From positions 190 to 64,189 of the forward strand of contig PLYM01000213.1 in assembly GCA_003153375.1 (NCBI GenBank): a stretch of DNA of 64,000 nt, given 5' to 3'. The DNA is from Planctomycetaceae bacterium. Its GTDB lineage: Bacteria; Planctomycetota; Planctomycetia; Pirellulales; PALSA-1355. The translations under genes were made by a program, and so were the position numbers. This document shows positions 61,426 to 64,000 of the stretch, piece after piece (the stretch's first letter is position 1; every line of letters starts with the position of its first letter). Under the pieces are notes generated by a model. It saw nothing but the letters and a program-made list of their open reading frames with translations. It had not been told where the DNA came from and did no database searches.

Positions 61426-62604
61426 ATGGATTTAGGTCTCACCCCCAGCGAACAGAAATTTCGCGATGAGTTGCGCACGTGGCTCAAGGCCAACTTGCCG
61501 CCCAAGACGAGCCACTCGGTCAAGAACGCCGCGTCGGCCGCCGCCTATCACGCGTATCTGAAGGATTGGCAGCGCAAGCTGTATGACGGCGGCTATGCCG
61601 GCATCAATTGGCCCAAGGAGTTTGGCGGCCGCGGAGCCACGTTCATCGAACAGGCCATCTTCCAGGAAGAGTTGGCGCTGGCCGATGCTCCGGAGCGGAT
61701 GGGCACGATTGGCCAGGGACTCGTCGGGCCGACGATCATCACCGTGGGCACCGAGGAGCAGAAGAAACGCTACTTGCCGGGCATTCTCTCGGGCGATGAA
61801 GTCTGGTGCCAGGGCTTTTCCGAGCCGAACGCCGGCAGCGACCTGGCTTCGCTCGAGACCAAAGCCGTGCTCGAGGGGGACGAGTTCATCGTCAACGGCC
61901 AGAAGATCTGGACCAGCTATGCCCACATCGCCGACTTGTGCATGCTGGTCGTGCGCACCGACACCAGCGCCGCGAAGCACAAGGGATTGACCTGCCTGTT
62001 GGTCGACATGAAGACGCCGGGCATCACGGTGCGGCCGCTGAAGATGATGTCGGGCGACGCGGGCTTCAACGAGATGTTCTTTTCCAACGTGCGCGTGCCC
62101 GCGAGTTGCGTGCTGGGCGCGGTGAACGAAGGCTGGCACGTGGCGATCACGGCCCTGAGCAACGAACGGGCCAACCTGGGCACGGGCCTTTACGTGATGT
62201 TCAAGCGCAACCTCGAGGCGGTGCTGGTGCAGGCCCGCGAGATGAAGCGGCACGGCAAGCCGGCGATCGAGGACCCGGTGCTGCGGCAGAAACTGGCGCA
62301 GGCCCACGTGGATCTCGAGGTGTTTCGACTCAACACGACCCGCGCCCTGAGCCAATTGAACAAGACCGGGATTCCGGGTCCGGAGGGATCGATTCAGAAA
62401 TTGTACTGGAGCGAATTGAATCAGCGCAACGCGCAGATCGCGATGGAAGTGCTCGGTCCTTACGCCCAGTTGACGGAGTTCGACAGCGGCCGTTGGATTT
62501 ACAACTATCTGCGCTGCCGCGGCAACACGATCGAAGCCGGCACCAGCGAGGTGCAGCGCAACATCATCGCCCAGCGCGTGCTGGGCTTGCCCCGCAGTTA
62601 CTAA
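61426..62604 (+). CDS. acyl-CoA dehydrogenase, subunit 1 (392 aa)
   Basis: FAD-dependent acyl-CoA dehydrogenase. Residues about 125-145 read 'WCQGFSEPNAGSDLASLETKA' and are the substrate/FAD signature, 'VNGQKIWTSYAHIADLCMLVVRTD' continues the middle domain, and the C-terminal 'RCRGNTIEAGTSEVQRNIIAQRVLGLPR' is the family C-terminal signature. ATG 61426. It is separated by 64 nt from a second, divergent acyl-CoA dehydrogenase; such pairs often form heteromers for bulky substrates. Confidence 0.93.
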   Translation: MDLGLTPSEQKFRDELRTWLKANLPPKTSHSVKNAASAAAYHAYLKDWQRKLYDGGYAGINWPKEFGGRGATFIEQAIFQEELALADAPERMGTIGQGLVGPTIITVGTEEQKKRYLPGILSGDEVWCQGFSEPNAGSDLASLETKAVLEGDEFIVNGQKIWTSYAHIADLCMLVVRTDTSAAKHKGLTCLLVDMKTPGITVRPLKMMSGDAGFNEMFFSNVRVPASCVLGAVNEGWHVAITALSNERANLGTGLYVMFKRNLEAVLVQAREMKRHGKPAIEDPVLRQKLAQAHVDLEVFRLNTTRALSQLNKTGIPGPEGSIQKLYWSELNQRNAQIAMEVLGPYAQLTEFDSGRWIYNYLRCRGNTIEAGTSEVQRNIIAQRVLGLPRSY

Positions 62605-62668
62605 TCGCCGCGCACTTGCGGTCCGGTCACTCAACCCCAATCAATCAACTGACACGAGGATATTCGCC

Positions 62669-63781
62669 ATGGAATTCGATCTCTCGAAACCGCAAAAACT
62701 GTTGCAGAAATCGGCGCGCGACGTGTTCGCGCGCGAGTGCCCGGCCAAACGCGTGCGCGAGCTGATGGCCACCGACACGGCGCTCGACGCCAAACTATGG
62801 TCCACCGTGGCCGATCAGGGTTGGCTGGGCATTCATCTGGACGAGTCCCACGGCGGCCTGGGCCTGGGCACGGTCGATCTGGCCGTGGTGGCCGAAGAGA
62901 TGGGACGCGCCTGCTTTCCCGGTCCCTTCCTGGGCACGGTGTGGGCCGCCACGCTGCTGTCGGCCGCCGGCGGCAAGTCGAAATTCCTGGAGCCGCTGAC
63001 GACGGGCGCGGCCAAGGGAGCGGTGGCGCTGCTCGAGGCCGATGGCTCGTGGAATCCGGACCACGTGCAGCTCAAGGCCACGGCAGCCGGCGGTGGATAC
63101 AAGCTGACCGGCCGCAAGGCGTTCGTCTCGGATGCCAACGTGGCCGATACGATCGTGTGCGTGGCCCGCGGCGCCGATGGCCTGGTGCTGTTGGCCGTGA
63201 GCGCCAAGGATCCGGGCGTCAAGATCACGCCGACTTCGGCGCTCGATCAGACGCGCAAGCTGGCCGACGTGACGTTCGAGGGCGTTTCGGTCGCCGCCGA
63301 CGGCGTGATTGCCACCGGCGAAGCGGCCCGCAAGGCGCTCGATCACTCGTTGCAAGTGGCCACGCTCGTTACCGCGGCCGACATGCTGGGCGGCATGCAA
63401 TGGATTCTGGCCGACTCGGTCGAGTATGCCAAAACGCGACAGCAATTCGGCAAGGTCATCGGTTCATTTCAGGCCGTGCAGCACATGTGCGCCGACATGC
63501 TGTTGTGGACCGAGAGCTCGCGCTCGGCGATCTATTACGCGGCTTGGGCCTTGGGCGCCGAGCCTGCCAGCGCGGCGTCGGCGATCGCCAATGCCAAGGT
63601 CTACGTCTCCGACGCTTCGCGCGAAGTGGCCAACCGAGGCGTGCAGGTCCACGGCGGCATCGGCTTCACCTGGGAGCACGATCTGCAACTGTACTACAAG
63701 CGATCGAAGGCTTCCGAGATCCTGTTCGGCGATGCGACCTATCACCGCGAACAGGTCGCGGCGCTCGCCTTCGATGCTTGA
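62669..63781 (+). CDS. acyl-CoA dehydrogenase, subunit 2 (370 aa)
   Basis: 'WSTVADQGWLGIHLDESHGGLGLGTVDLAVVAEEMGRACFPGPFLGTVWAA' is typical of the second member of heteromeric acyl-CoA dehydrogenases. The middle domain has 'TGRKAFVSDANVADTIVCVAR', and 'SVEYAKTRQQFGKVIGSFQAVQHMCADM' is the C-terminal helical signature. The usual C-terminal 'EG.SE...N.IA..' motif is absent ('ILFGDATYHREQVAAL'), so it may not be the catalytic subunit. ATG 62669. Confidence 0.92.
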   Translation: MEFDLSKPQKLLQKSARDVFARECPAKRVRELMATDTALDAKLWSTVADQGWLGIHLDESHGGLGLGTVDLAVVAEEMGRACFPGPFLGTVWAATLLSAAGGKSKFLEPLTTGAAKGAVALLEADGSWNPDHVQLKATAAGGGYKLTGRKAFVSDANVADTIVCVARGADGLVLLAVSAKDPGVKITPTSALDQTRKLADVTFEGVSVAADGVIATGEAARKALDHSLQVATLVTAADMLGGMQWILADSVEYAKTRQQFGKVIGSFQAVQHMCADMLLWTESSRSAIYYAAWALGAEPASAASAIANAKVYVSDASREVANRGVQVHGGIGFTWEHDLQLYYKRSKASEILFGDATYHREQVAALAFDA

Positions 63782-63812
63782 GCACGTTTGACGCGTGAAC
63801 GAGCGACGGCAA

Positions 63813-64000
63813 TCAGGGATTGAAGTCGGTTTGATACGCGCCCGGCGGGTGGACGGTGGCCGGCTGCACTCCGCCTGACTGGCTATCGCGCGGGGCGAAC
63901 GGGCTTTGCGGCCCTTCGGTGAAAAAGCCCGTGGTGCGCGGGCCCGATTGCCGGAAGGGCGACTGCACCGGGCGCTGATAAGACGGCGGCAAGCTCGATT
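63813..64000 (-). CDS. C-terminus of a Pro/Ser/Gln-rich protein, cut by the window edge
   Basis: The minus frame is open from the window edge to a TGA at 63813. It encodes 62 residues rich in Pro, Ser, Gln and Gly, for example 'QRPVQSPFRQSGPRTTGFF' and 'PPGAYQTDFNP'. Internal similarity ('QSPFRQSGPR' and 'QSPFAPRDSQ') suggests a low-complexity tail. It is convergent with the acyl-CoA dehydrogenase gene. It is missing from the ORF track because no start lies in the window. Confidence 0.55.
   Translation of the reverse strand, partial: SSLPPSYQRPVQSPFRQSGPRTTGFFTEGPQSPFAPRDSQSGGVQPATVHPPGAYQTDFNP

Noticed and set aside
1-64000. CRISPR array, rRNA or tRNA genes
   Set aside because: No regularly spaced direct repeats with unique spacers, no rRNA core motifs and no tRNA cloverleaf were recognised by eye. 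A dedicated scan (tRNAscan-SE, Infernal) would be decisive.

Overview
The window looks like a chromosomal segment of a planctomycete, most likely a Pirellulales-type genome. Base composition is GC-rich throughout. Marker families seen by eye include two DUF1559 proteins with type IV pilin-like N-termini, a 1718-aa beta-helix protein with a LEPR-XLL-like N-terminus, a Tat-exported DUF1501 protein, a formylglycine-type sulfatase, a DUF4838 protein and an ECF42-type sigma factor with YciI partners. No tRNA, rRNA, CRISPR array or intact transposase was recognised. All family calls come from reading motifs, not from searches.

Layout. 1-2.9 kb: small hypothetical genes ending in a secreted His-rich heptad protein. 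3.0-4.9 kb: a membrane-anchored PhnD-like binding protein, a small membrane protein, an IS1-like transposase remnant and a REP-like inverted repeat. 4.9-10.2 kb (minus): ugd, gmd and gyrA. 10.7-12.5 kb: a compositionally distinct 588-aa protein with a C-terminal nucleosidase/phosphorylase domain, the best candidate for an undescribed (possibly antiviral) system. 12.7-19.1 kb: a TolB-like propeller and the giant beta-helix protein. 19.1-21.9 kb (minus): ECF42 sigma factor, YciI, DoxX, YciI. 22-32.9 kb: SSS symporter, NHL protein, TMTC-like glycosyltransferase with TPRs, DUF4838 protein, cupin, DUF1501 protein and a secreted hypothetical. 33-36.5 kb: two ArsR-SRPBCC modules flanking a PAP2 phosphatase, a DUF899 protein and a small CPVC protein. 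36.6-43 kb: a heavily decayed DUF2314 pseudogene, a sulfatase, a serine hydrolase and a frameshifted LRR gene. 43-47.4 kb (minus): a cell-shape cluster (MreC-like coiled-coil protein, small membrane protein, MreB, PBP2). 47.7-51.4 kb (minus): pabA, moeA, lnt. 51.6-55.7 kb (minus): two DUF1559-centred units and a Cys/His-rich secreted protein. 56.8-63.8 kb (plus): TetR, etfB, etfA, an EtfD-like Fe-S oxidoreductase and two acyl-CoA dehydrogenases, an acyl-CoA oxidation module feeding electrons to quinone. The end holds the C-terminus of a minus-strand gene.

Regulation and repeats. Both ArsR genes have a strong -35/-10 pair with 16-nt spacing, an operator palindrome in the spacer, and an ATG 6 nt after the -10, which implies leaderless autoregulated transcripts. 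Several genes end directly in intergenic arrays of degenerate 7-nt repeats (TAGTGGN, AGRCYGN) arranged as facing G-rich and C-rich arms; a similar AGGATGA array lies upstream of tetR. A 74-bp degenerate copy of part of pabA sits 2 kb from the intact gene.
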